A stretch of DNA of 64,000 nucleotides from Bradyrhizobium sp. 199 (lineage in GTDB: Bacteria; Pseudomonadota; Alphaproteobacteria; Rhizobiales; Xanthobacteraceae): the NCBI RefSeq assembly GCF_023073355.1, contig NZ_JADPJI010000002.1:1426001-1490000 (forward strand). Direction: 5' to 3'. The translations under genes were made by a program, and so were the position numbers. The notes under the pieces were generated by a model. It saw nothing but the letters and a program-made list of their open reading frames with translations, made no database searches and was not told where the DNA came from. Within the stretch, counting starts at the first letter, position 1. The number at the start of each line of letters is the position of its first letter. Shown here in pieces: positions 9,820 to 17,934 of the stretch.

Positions 9820-10593
9820 ATGTCGAGCAAGGGCACGTACGCATTTCGTGTCGCCGCGTCTATGTTGGTGGCATGCGGGGCGGTGCTTCAGCCGGCGGCG
9901 GCGCATTCAGGAGAAATCAAGATCAGTGGCGCCACCACGGTTGCGTTCGGCTTGGTCATGCCGCAACGGCAGATCATCGAGCGGTTGTCTGGTCGCGAGA
10001 TCACCGTCCTTCCAAGCAGCACCATACACGGCCTTGGCGATCTGGCCTCGGGCAGGGCCGACATAGCCATGCTGGCGGAGCCGCTTGCGTCCGCCGCGGC
10101 GGTGCTCAACCGGAAGAGTCCGGGCTCCGTCGAGGCGTCCCAACTTGTGGAACGTCACGTCGGCGACGCATACGTGCAATTCATCGTACATCCCAGCAAT
10201 CCGTTGCTCAGCCTGAGCCGCGCGCAATTGGCCGACCTCTATTCCGGCAAAGTCAAGAATTGGGCGGAGTTTGGCGGCAACAATCAGCCAGTCCTGGTCG
10301 TTGTCGAGCCGACCAGTTCCCCTTTCCATCTGATCCGGGATGCTCTGGCGATTTCTTACACCCCCGATCTGCGGGTGGTGCAGAACACGAACCAGACTGC
10401 CATCGTTGTCGCGCAGGCGCCGGGCGCCATCAGCAACATATCGACGGCGCATGACGTGCCGGAGCGGAGCCGCTTCAAGGTGCTCGATACCGACGTGAAG
10501 CTGCCGCTTCATCTCTATCTCGCCTATCGCAAGGATGCGTCGCCGGATGTCGTGAGCGTGGCCGAAGCGGCGATCACCGCAGCCAAGCCATGA
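9820..10593 (+). CDS. PstS-like periplasmic binding protein (PBP-like domain)
   Basis: 257 aa from ATG 9820 (a GTG at 9802 in frame is less likely, as GGTGGGA fits the ATG). Signal peptide residues about 1-30, then GEIKISGATTVAFGLV, the phosphate-binding-protein fold N terminus, followed by GLGDLASGRADIAMLAEPL and LSLSRAQLADLYSGKVKNW, both standard in PstS-type solute receptors. No pst transport genes are near. Its stop overlaps the ATG of the following GGDEF-EAL gene by four bases (ATGA), so the two are translationally coupled. It may be a ligand receptor for that membrane signalling protein rather than a transporter part; this is inference. Confidence 0.85.
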   Translation: MSSKGTYAFRVAASMLVACGAVLQPAAAHSGEIKISGATTVAFGLVMPQRQIIERLSGREITVLPSSTIHGLGDLASGRADIAMLAEPLASAAAVLNRKSPGSVEASQLVERHVGDAYVQFIVHPSNPLLSLSRAQLADLYSGKVKNWAEFGGNNQPVLVVVEPTSSPFHLIRDALAISYTPDLRVVQNTNQTAIVVAQAPGAISNISTAHDVPERSRFKVLDTDVKLPLHLYLAYRKDASPDVVSVAEAAITAAKP

Positions 10594-13145
10594 TCGTTGG
10601 CCAAACAGGCTTGTTCGGTGGGCGGAGCCTGCGGGGCAAGACCATGCTCGCCCTTGCCGCCGCGGCCGTGCCGGCCCTGATCGCGGCGCTCGTGCTCGGA
10701 AGCACGCTGGTTACCGCCGTCGGCCGCGCCGAAAAGGATTTCGACACGGCAATGGCGGCGGCGCAGCGACTGGCGGAAATCCGCGTGCTGATCGAGCGTG
10801 AGCATGGCATTGTCACGCGTATTCCGGCCGAGCTCAATCTCGACAACGTGGAGCGCTACCGGCAGGAGATCGCCGACATCGACATTGGCATCGACGCCAA
10901 TTTGGCACAGCTCGCCCGCAACGAGCAGGTCGTCTCGCGCAGCACCGCGACGGAAATCGCCGCCATCCGCGGCGAATTGTCCACAATCACGGGCAGGATC
11001 GTGATCTGTGCGAGGAGCTTCGCGCAATCGACTGCGCTCGCGCTGGTCCATGATTACTTCGAGCCGGCCAATGGCGCGTTGATCACCATGCTCGACGCCG
11101 TGACCTCAAATGTCAATTCCACCTCGGAAAAGGCCCGCGGCGATTTGCGGCGCAGCTCCGAGCTCGCCTGGGTCACGACGCCGCTCGCCCTGGTGGCCGC
11201 GCTGCTCGCCGCTGGCTTCGGCTTCTGGCTGGTGCAGCGCTACTTTGTCGATCCCGTTCTCCGGCTGACCAGTCACATGATCAGGATACGGCAGACCGGA
11301 AACCCGGACCCGATCGGCAACGCGGACCTTGCGCGGCGCAATGACGAAGTCGGCACACTGGCCCGTGCCTTCGATCTCACGATGGAAGAGCTCGCCGAGG
11401 CTCGCCGCGAATTGATGGCGCGCTCGGAAGCGGAGATTAACACTCAGTATCGGCGGCTTGAGGCGGCGATCAGCAACATGCCGCAGGGACTGTCGATGTT
11501 TGATGCCGCACAGAAGCTCATCGTCTGCAACCGCCGCTATGCGGAGCTCTACGAGCTCGGGCCCGAGCTGACGGTTGCGGGCACCGATCTCGCCCGCATT
11601 CTGGATCATCGCGCTTCACTCAAACTGAACGAAGCGCCGGGGTTCCTGCGGGAAAGTGCGAAAGCTTTGGCCGAAGGTGGACCTTGGTATTACGTGCAGG
11701 AGATGCGTGACGGCCAGGCGATCGCAATCTCCTACCGGCCGATGGCGTCCGGTGGCTTCGTTGCTACCCATGAGGACATCACCGAGCGCCGGAGGGCGGA
11801 AGCGCGGATCGCCTATATGGCGCATCATGACGCGCTCACCGGGTTGTTGAACCGGGTCAAGTTCCGCGAAGAGCTCGAAGGAATTCTGGGCACAATCGCG
11901 CCAGGTGAGCGTGCCGCCGTGCTGTGCGTCGATCTCGACCGCTTCAAATCCGTCAACGACACGCTCGGCCATCCCGCCGGGGACGCCCTGCTGCAGGCCG
12001 TCGCTGACCGGCTGCGAGGCTGCCTTGGGCCTTTGGACGTGGTCGCCCGAGTCGGCGGCGATGAGTTCGCGCTGGTGCAGTATGGGGCTCAGCCGGTGGA
12101 TGCGACAACCCTCTCCACAGAGATCATCAAGGCCGTCGGCCAGCCGTACGACATCGACGGCCATCAGGTAATCGTGAGCGCGAGCGTGGGCATCGCCCTC
12201 GCGCCGGACGATGGCGATGACCCGGACATCCTGCTGAAGAAAGCCGACATCGCGCTGTACCGCGCCAAGAAAGACGGCCGCAATGCGTATCGCTTCTTCG
12301 AATCCGACATGGATGCGACCATGCAGGAACGGCGTGTGCTTGAGATGGGACTCCGTCAAGCACTGGAACTTAACCAGTTCGAGATCTTCTACCAGCCGCT
12401 GCTCGACCTGAAATCCGGCAGGGTCTCCGGTTTCGAGGCCCTCTTGCGGTGGCGGCACCAAGCCCGCGGGCTGGTATCGCCCGCGGACTTCATCCCGCTC
12501 GCCGAAGAGATCGGGCTTATCGTTCCGATCGGCCGCTGGGTGCTGCAACGAGCTTGTCAGGACGCTATGAATTGGCCCGGCGACATCAAGCTCGCGGTCA
12601 ACCTGTCGCCCGTGCAGTTCAAGAGCGGCACGCTGGTGTTCGACGTAGTATCGGCGCTGGCGAGGTCCGGGCTCCCCGCGCATCGGTTGGAACTGGAGAT
12701 CACGGAGAGCGCGCTTCTGGAAAGCACCGAGGCAACCATCGCGATCCTCGACCAACTGCGCGAACTCGGCGCGCGGATCTCGATGGACGATTTCGGAACG
12801 GGCTATTCCAGCCTCAGTTATCTGCGCAGCTTCCCGTTTGACAAGATCAAGATCGACCAATCCTTCATTCGCGAGCTCTCCGACGCGCCGGAATCGATCG
12901 CCATCGTGCGGGCGATCGCCAGCCTGGGCAGCTCCCTTGGAATGTCGGTCACAGCGGAGGGCGTCGAGACGACCGATCAGCTTCGGCGGATCCACGTCGA
13001 GGGGTGCACCGAGGCGCAGGGCTATCTGTTCAGCAGGCCTCGGCCCGCCCACGAGGTGGAAATGGTGTTGCGCGACCTTGTTTCCGCCAATGGGACGACT
13101 CCTGCAACGCCGGCGCAGCAGCGGTCAGGCCGGGCGGGTCGGTGA
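10590..13145 (+). CDS. Membrane GGDEF-EAL protein with HAMP and PAS domains
   Basis: 851 aa. Transmembrane helix at about 18-44, periplasmic helical domain to about 200, second helix about 203-225, HAMP about 226-275, PAS about 285-400 (SNMPQGLSMFDAAQKLIVCNRRY to HEDITERRRAE), GGDEF domain with intact GGDEF at 489-493, then EAL at 616-618. EAL residues NLSPVQF, ELEITES, DDFGTGYSS, KIDQSF and AEGVET are all present, so both cyclic-di-GMP synthesis and hydrolysis are chemically possible. The allosteric I-site RxxD before GGDEF is absent (GPLD). Coupled to the PstS-like gene by a 4-base overlap. Confidence 0.95.
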   Translation: MIVGQTGLFGGRSLRGKTMLALAAAAVPALIAALVLGSTLVTAVGRAEKDFDTAMAAAQRLAEIRVLIEREHGIVTRIPAELNLDNVERYRQEIADIDIGIDANLAQLARNEQVVSRSTATEIAAIRGELSTITGRIVICARSFAQSTALALVHDYFEPANGALITMLDAVTSNVNSTSEKARGDLRRSSELAWVTTPLALVAALLAAGFGFWLVQRYFVDPVLRLTSHMIRIRQTGNPDPIGNADLARRNDEVGTLARAFDLTMEELAEARRELMARSEAEINTQYRRLEAAISNMPQGLSMFDAAQKLIVCNRRYAELYELGPELTVAGTDLARILDHRASLKLNEAPGFLRESAKALAEGGPWYYVQEMRDGQAIAISYRPMASGGFVATHEDITERRRAEARIAYMAHHDALTGLLNRVKFREELEGILGTIAPGERAAVLCVDLDRFKSVNDTLGHPAGDALLQAVADRLRGCLGPLDVVARVGGDEFALVQYGAQPVDATTLSTEIIKAVGQPYDIDGHQVIVSASVGIALAPDDGDDPDILLKKADIALYRAKKDGRNAYRFFESDMDATMQERRVLEMGLRQALELNQFEIFYQPLLDLKSGRVSGFEALLRWRHQARGLVSPADFIPLAEEIGLIVPIGRWVLQRACQDAMNWPGDIKLAVNLSPVQFKSGTLVFDVVSALARSGLPAHRLELEITESALLESTEATIAILDQLRELGARISMDDFGTGYSSLSYLRSFPFDKIKIDQSFIRELSDAPESIAIVRAIASLGSSLGMSVTAEGVETTDQLRRIHVEGCTEAQGYLFSRPRPAHEVEMVLRDLVSANGTTPATPAQQRSGRAGR

Positions 13146-13360
13146 CGTACCTCGGATGAACCTAGCGGGGTGCCCGCGGCGGCCGCGCTGATCTCGTGCG
13201 CTGGTCGGTCAGGTACCGAGCTTCCACGAAGCGAGACCTGAGCACTCACCTGCGAAGCAAAGTCGCGAGTGCTCTGCGCTTATGGATCGGCGAAATTGGA
13301 CGGGTGGGTACTCGTGCTCAACGGCACACGATGTGAGACTTTTTCAAAGCGGTGATGCAC

Positions 13361-14116
13361 CTACGGCAAGCTTTGCGGTGGAGCCTTGGAAGGGACCGCA
13401 TCCGCCCGCTGCCGCTTTATTCCACGTACCACCGGAAAGTCGAGCCCGACTACCTTGTCGAGCCGTATCCAGCACGGGACCAGCCTGCACAACTCGCGAT
13501 TTCCCTCTACTGTGATTGCCTTCCCTTCCACGTCTCGCCACATCGCATGGCCAAGATATACGGCAACGAAGTCGGCGATGTTGCCGCGAAAAATGACGTC
13601 CGTATCGAAGCCGGGGTCTTTTGCACAGACGTCCACGCCGCCGGGGTCCAGGACGAGCCAAAGGATCCTATACTTTGTCCGGTTCGACGGAACGCCAGAA
13701 AATTCGAACCGAGCGACTACCCGACGGGTGATGCTCTCACCGGCAGCACGCTTGCGAAAACCCCAAACCAGAAAGAACGGATCGAGGTCGGTAGGCTTGA
13801 TTGCATCACGTGCGTGCACCAGCCCCCAATGGCCCATCTCGCTAATGATGGCACGGAGGGCCTCGCCTGCTTCCGTTAGCCAGTATTCCTTTCCCGATCC
13901 ATTAGAGCGCACCCGCCGCTCGACTATGCCCTGATCCTCGAGCTCGCGAAGGCGGCTAACCAGGACGGCCCTCGAAATCAGCGGTACGCCGCGATGGATG
14001 TCGTTGAATGCACGATGATCGGCCATCAACTCGCGAAGGATCAAGGGGGTCCACCGGGTGGCCATGATCTCGGCCGTCTTCGCAATCGGGCAAAATTGGT
14101 CGTATCCGCTTTGCAT
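13361..14116 (-). CDS. HxlR-type winged-helix regulator with C-terminal SCP2-like domain
   Basis: 251 aa. Residues 8-100 are a HxlR winged helix: CPIAKTAEIMATRWTPLILRE, then LISRAVLVSRLRELEDQGIVERR and GKEYWLTEAGEAL. The remaining 150 residues look like the SCP2/sterol-carrier-type ligand domain often fused to this HTH. It is divergent from the haloperoxidase-like gene at 14230, with 113 bases between, so it may control that gene. Different from the two short HxlR copies at 19780 and 43483. Confidence 0.8.
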   Translation of the reverse strand: MQSGYDQFCPIAKTAEIMATRWTPLILRELMADHRAFNDIHRGVPLISRAVLVSRLRELEDQGIVERRVRSNGSGKEYWLTEAGEALRAIISEMGHWGLVHARDAIKPTDLDPFFLVWGFRKRAAGESITRRVVARFEFSGVPSNRTKYRILWLVLDPGGVDVCAKDPGFDTDVIFRGNIADFVAVYLGHAMWRDVEGKAITVEGNRELCRLVPCWIRLDKVVGLDFPVVRGIKRQRADAVPSKAPPQSLP

Positions 14117-14229
14117 GAAGGTATCTGATCATTTCTGGCCCACGTCGACCAGTTCGAATTTCAGACTAGCGGCGGACAGGGGCCTAATGCTTGCCTCCGG
14201 GTGCGTCCTTAATCTTCCTGGAGGGTCCG

Positions 14230-15462
14230 ATGCGAGCCACATTGCATTGCACAATGGTTGCGTTGACGCTTGCCTGTTTCGCCGACGGTGCCTTTGCGGG
14301 GGTCGTGGCGAATTGGAACGAGCGCGCGGTGAAGTGGGTGCTTCTTCAGAAACTTGGTCCACCGCCAGCCGAACGTGCGCTTGCGATGATGCATGTCGCG
14401 ATGTTCGATGCCGCGAATTCAATCGATAGGCGATATTCTCCCTATTTGGTCCAGTTGCCCGCGAGCACCTCGGCATCGACGGAAGCCGCGGTAGCTGCGG
14501 CCGCGGCGGCAATTATCATATCCCTCAATCCTGCGTCCGCGCCGGAATTCAAGGCGCTTCTCGCCGCCGATCTCGATCGCATCCCAGACGGCCCTCCTAA
14601 AGCGGAGGGGATCAAGATAGGCGAGACGGTGGCAGCGAAAGTCATGGAGTCGAGAGAGAACGACGGATCTAGCGCTCCGGAGGCGTATAGACCGGCCGTA
14701 ACGCCGGGAGTTTATGCTCCAACGCCTCCGATGTTCGTTGCTCATTGGACCAATGTGAAGCCCTTCGCAATGAAGAGCACATCGCAATTCCGTCCGGGCC
14801 CGCCGGTCGCGCTTGCGAGCGCCGAATGGGCCGCCGACTTCAACGAAATAAAGGCCTTGGGCCGCCAGGACAGCACCTCCCGCACCGCAGAGCAGACGAA
14901 TGCCGCCCGGTTCTGGCTTTCGATCGGCGGAGACGTCTTCTATCCTCTGGTTAGGTCACTGGCGGCTACGACAGCGACGGAGATCGTGGATGACGCCCGT
15001 TTGTTTGCCTTGGTTGCGGTTGCCCGCGCCGACAGTCTAACGGCCGTCTTTGAGGCGAAATATCATTACAACTTCTGGCGGCCGATCACGGCGATCCGCC
15101 ACGGCGACAACGATAGCAACCCGGCGACCGAGCGTGACGCGACTTGGCGGCCCATTGCCGAGACGCCCATGCATCCCGAATATCCCTGTGCGCATTGCAT
15201 CCAGGCCGCGAGCATGTGCGCGGTGCTGGAGTCCGTGCTCGGCAGCTCCCGCTTCACTGAGATAACGATGACCAGCACGACCGCACCTGGGATCACGCGT
15301 CATTGGACGGACCTCAACACCTTCGTCGCTGAAGTATCGGATGCGAGAGTTTGGGCTGGATTCCACTACCGATCCTCGGCCAGGGTGGGCCGGGAGATGG
15401 GGATGGAGATTGGGCAGTACGTGGTCGCAAATTACATGCGCCCGATCGAGACCAAGCGCTAA
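14230..15462 (+). CDS. Vanadium-dependent haloperoxidase / PAP2-like secreted protein
   Basis: 410 aa from ATG 14230, with TGGAGGG upstream and a signal peptide (MRATLHCTMVALTLACF, cleavage near GAFAG). Active-site blocks of the family: KYHYNFWRPITAIRHGD (Lys and Arg for vanadate or phosphate), HPEYPCAHC in place of the usual PSGH, and RVWAGFHYRSSARVG (His and Arg). The all-helical body fits. These enzymes oxidise halides with peroxide or act as acid phosphatases; activity here is not certain because of the SGH-to-CAH change. Acts in the periplasm or outside. Confidence 0.85.
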   Translation: MRATLHCTMVALTLACFADGAFAGVVANWNERAVKWVLLQKLGPPPAERALAMMHVAMFDAANSIDRRYSPYLVQLPASTSASTEAAVAAAAAAIIISLNPASAPEFKALLAADLDRIPDGPPKAEGIKIGETVAAKVMESRENDGSSAPEAYRPAVTPGVYAPTPPMFVAHWTNVKPFAMKSTSQFRPGPPVALASAEWAADFNEIKALGRQDSTSRTAEQTNAARFWLSIGGDVFYPLVRSLAATTATEIVDDARLFALVAVARADSLTAVFEAKYHYNFWRPITAIRHGDNDSNPATERDATWRPIAETPMHPEYPCAHCIQAASMCAVLESVLGSSRFTEITMTSTTAPGITRHWTDLNTFVAEVSDARVWAGFHYRSSARVGREMGMEIGQYVVANYMRPIETKR

Positions 15463-15545
15463 CGGACACGTTCGCCTTCTGAAGGAATTCCAGACTCGGG
15501 GCACCGTGCTGCGAGCCTTCTACTCCACGGCAGTGATCAGGATCA

Positions 15546-15810
15546 GGAATTCTCCTCGATCTGGCGATCGGTCATCCCATCAACTACGTGAACGTGCCTT
15601 GGGAACCCTGGCGCAAGCAGCTCGAGGCCAGCGGGAGGTTGTCACCACATGCACTCGCCCATCTCGCGACAATGGCCCTTCTCAAGCAGCAAACCGCTAT
15701 GACCTCTTGACGTCGGATGTGAAGAAAGTCACCGGCAAGCCGCCGCTCAGCGTTTACGACTTCGTCCTGCGACACGCCGCGATATACGGCTGGGAGCCGG
15801 GTATCCCAGC
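15546..15810 (+). pseudogene. Fragment of an NmrA-type NAD(P)-binding protein C terminus
   Basis: Frame from 15546 reads LDLAIGHPINYVNVPWEPWR, then HALAHLATMALLKQQ and stops; after a frameshift near 15690 it reads NRYDLLTSDVKKVTGKPP then LSVYDFVLRHAA. The second block is the usual C-terminal end of NmrA/HSCARG-like oxidoreductases. There is no Rossmann domain upstream, so only the last 80 or so codons survive, broken once. Confidence 0.65.
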
Positions 15811-15811
15811 C

Positions 15812-16153
15812 ATGAGGCGGATCGTGTGGTCGTCGGCACTGATCATGCTGGCGATGTCTGCGCCGGCTCGCGACGATGGGCGCTATGCCGATTCATTGCT
15901 GAAGGAATGGTTCGAGAGCCTGTCCAGCGACTTCGGGTCATGCTGTTCGGAAGCCGATGGCTACATGGTCGCGGACATCGATTGGGAATCCGACCACGGG
16001 CACTACTGGATGCGCATCGATGGCGAGTGGGTGATGGTGCCCGACGGCGCCGTGGTCACACAGCCGAACAAGACCGCGCGGACCATGGGGTAGAACTACT
16101 ACATCGACGGTCACCCGCGGGTCCGCTGCTTCATGCGGAGCACCATGATCTGA
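15812..16153 (+). pseudogene. Small secreted protein gene with an in-frame amber codon
   Basis: ATG 15812 starts a 93-codon frame with a signal peptide (MRRIVWSSALIMLAMSA) and the blocks DFGSCCSEADGY, HYWMRIDGEWVMVPD and VVTQPNKTARTM. TAG at 16091-16093 ends it, but the same frame continues 19 codons (NYYIDGHPRVRCFMRSTMI) to TGA 16151. From memory, related small proteins of Bradyrhizobium have a Trp at the TAG position and the same ending, so a TGG-to-TAG change is likely. Function unknown. Confidence 0.65.
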
Positions 16154-16399
16154 GATGCGGCTTTCAGCGGGTGCCTGACTGTTCGCGCTCCAAGGCCCGC
16201 GCCCGCCCGGCCGCAGACGACATCTGGTAAGTTCAGTAATAGAATTAATATACTCGAGTGCTCCGCATCTTACGTTTCCCACGCCGGAATTCCGGTTGAT
16301 GGCGCTTTTGGCCGCCTCGTTGCCCCCTTTCCAATAAGACCAGCACTTCTTACCGAACGTAGCCGCACGGCTCCGCGTCAACCAATCACATGAATGCGC
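16154..16399. other. Gap between the broken small gene and the catabolic cluster
   Basis: No coding frame or RNA recognised. It marks the left border of the catabolic cluster. Confidence 0.35.
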
Positions 16400-16428
16400 T
16401 TGACTAGTTCTGAAAAAGAACTGTAGGT
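16400..16428 (+). promoter_or_regulatory. Promoter with GTTC-N7-GAAC operator (site A)
   Basis: TTGACT (16400-16405), then the 17-bp perfect palindrome AGTTCTGAAAAAGAACT (16406-16422), then GTAGGT as a poor -10. It lies 180 bases before the ABC binding-protein gene. The same arrangement occurs at 20431, 24111 and 44139. Confidence 0.75.
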
Positions 16429-16601
16429 TTCGCGAGCGAGACGGCCGAGCTCAACGGCCGCAGGGCTCACCGCGCGCACTGACGAACACATCCTGGACAG
16501 CGAGGCGCGCAGTTCGCTCCGAAGTCGCCGGGCGGGCAGCCGGGTGACGCGACAGAACACAATGACGTGCCCGGAGGGGTGCGCATCAGGGAGGACGAGC
16601 C

Positions 16602-17801
16602 ATGTTGGCGAAATGGAAGAGTCTTGCGGCTCTGGCTTTGCTTTTGAGTAGCCCGGCGTTTGCAGCTGACGAGCCCGGAGTTACCGCAACCGAGATCAAG
16701 ATCGGTGGGGTGTTTCCGTTCAGCGGGCCGGCGTCATCGATCGGTCTCGTCGGCAAGGGCCTTATCGCCTACATTCAATCAATAAACGACCGCGGCGGCA
16801 TCAACGGCCGCAAGATCAACTACATCGCCTATGACGATGCCTACAGCCCTCCGAAGGCGGTGGAGCACGTCCGCAAGCTCGTCGAGAGCGATGAAGTGGC
16901 ATTCATGTTCGGGCAGCTCGGCACGCCGGGCCTTTCGGCCACGGCAAAATATTTGAGGGCGAAAGGGGTGCCCAGCATCGCAATCATCAGCGGCTCGTCC
17001 AAGTTCACGGACGTTGCCAATTACCCGCTGACGACGACCGGCCTCGTCAGCTACGACACCGAGGGAAAGATCTACGCCAAGTATCTGACCAAGACGCTGC
17101 CGAGCGCTAAATACGCGATCCTCTATCAGAACGACGATCTCGGCAAAGATTATGTCAATGCCTTCAAGTCCTTTCTCGGAAAGGATTACGATCGAAGGGT
17201 CGTCAGCGCGTCCTATGAGGTCACGGAGCCGACCGTCGATTCGCAGATCACGACCCTGAAAAGCTCCGGTGCCGAGGCCCTGATGATCGCGGGAACGCCG
17301 AAATTCGCCGCGCAGGCGATCCGGCAAGCTTCGGTAATCGGCTGGAAGGCGACCGTCATCATCAACTTTCCGTCCGGTTCGGTCGGCGGCACCCTTGCGC
17401 CGGCGGGTCTCGACAAATCGGTCGGCGTGATCGTCGGTACCATCAACAAGGACGTGGTGGATCCGACCTGGAAAGACGATCCCGCCATGCAAGCCTATCG
17501 GGCCTTTCTCGACAAGTACCTGGCTGGCGTCGATATCACCAACGGCAGCTATCTCACCGGCTATCAGCAAGGCGTCCTGCTTGAGCAGATCCTGCAACAA
17601 TGCGGCAATGATCTGTCCCACAAGAACGTTCTGGCGCAGGCCAAGAACCTCAGAGAGTTCGTCGTCCCGACCGCGCTGCCGGGGATCAAGGTGAACACCA
17701 GCGAGTCCGAGAACATGATCTGGACGCAGATGCGGCTGCAGCGCTGGACCGGCTCGACCTGGGAAGCCTTCAGCGAGGTGTTGGACGCCAAGTCCGAATG
17801 A
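16602..17801 (+). CDS. Branched-chain-amino-acid-type ABC transporter substrate-binding protein
   Basis: 399 aa, start ATG 16602 with GGGAGGA upstream. Signal peptide (cleavage after SPAFAA), then GVTATEIKIGGVFPFSGPAS and DRGGINGRKINYIAYDDAY, standard for LivK/HAAT-type periplasmic receptors (Peripla_BP_6). Such paralogues next to CoA-ligase genes usually bind aromatic acids rather than amino acids. No permease or ATPase gene is adjacent, so it must use a transporter encoded elsewhere. First gene behind the operator at 16406; the ligase gene follows after 133 bases. Confidence 0.92.
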   Translation: MLAKWKSLAALALLLSSPAFAADEPGVTATEIKIGGVFPFSGPASSIGLVGKGLIAYIQSINDRGGINGRKINYIAYDDAYSPPKAVEHVRKLVESDEVAFMFGQLGTPGLSATAKYLRAKGVPSIAIISGSSKFTDVANYPLTTTGLVSYDTEGKIYAKYLTKTLPSAKYAILYQNDDLGKDYVNAFKSFLGKDYDRRVVSASYEVTEPTVDSQITTLKSSGAEALMIAGTPKFAAQAIRQASVIGWKATVIINFPSGSVGGTLAPAGLDKSVGVIVGTINKDVVDPTWKDDPAMQAYRAFLDKYLAGVDITNGSYLTGYQQGVLLEQILQQCGNDLSHKNVLAQAKNLREFVVPTALPGIKVNTSESENMIWTQMRLQRWTGSTWEAFSEVLDAKSE

Positions 17802-17934
17802 ATTGGCGACAGCCAGAATAGCGGACGCGGCGCGAGCCGCGTGCGAGCTTGCTCTGCGCCGGCCCGCCGCCGGTGAGCGCTACAGGAATGCACCGTGTGC
17901 GGTCGCCTTTCAGCAATTCGGGAGATCATTTTCG

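Noticed and set aside
13240..13274. GAGCACTC/GAGTGCTC inverted repeat after the first GGDEF-EAL gene as a terminator
   Set aside because: Eight-base stem with a 19-base loop and no T-run; too weak to call.
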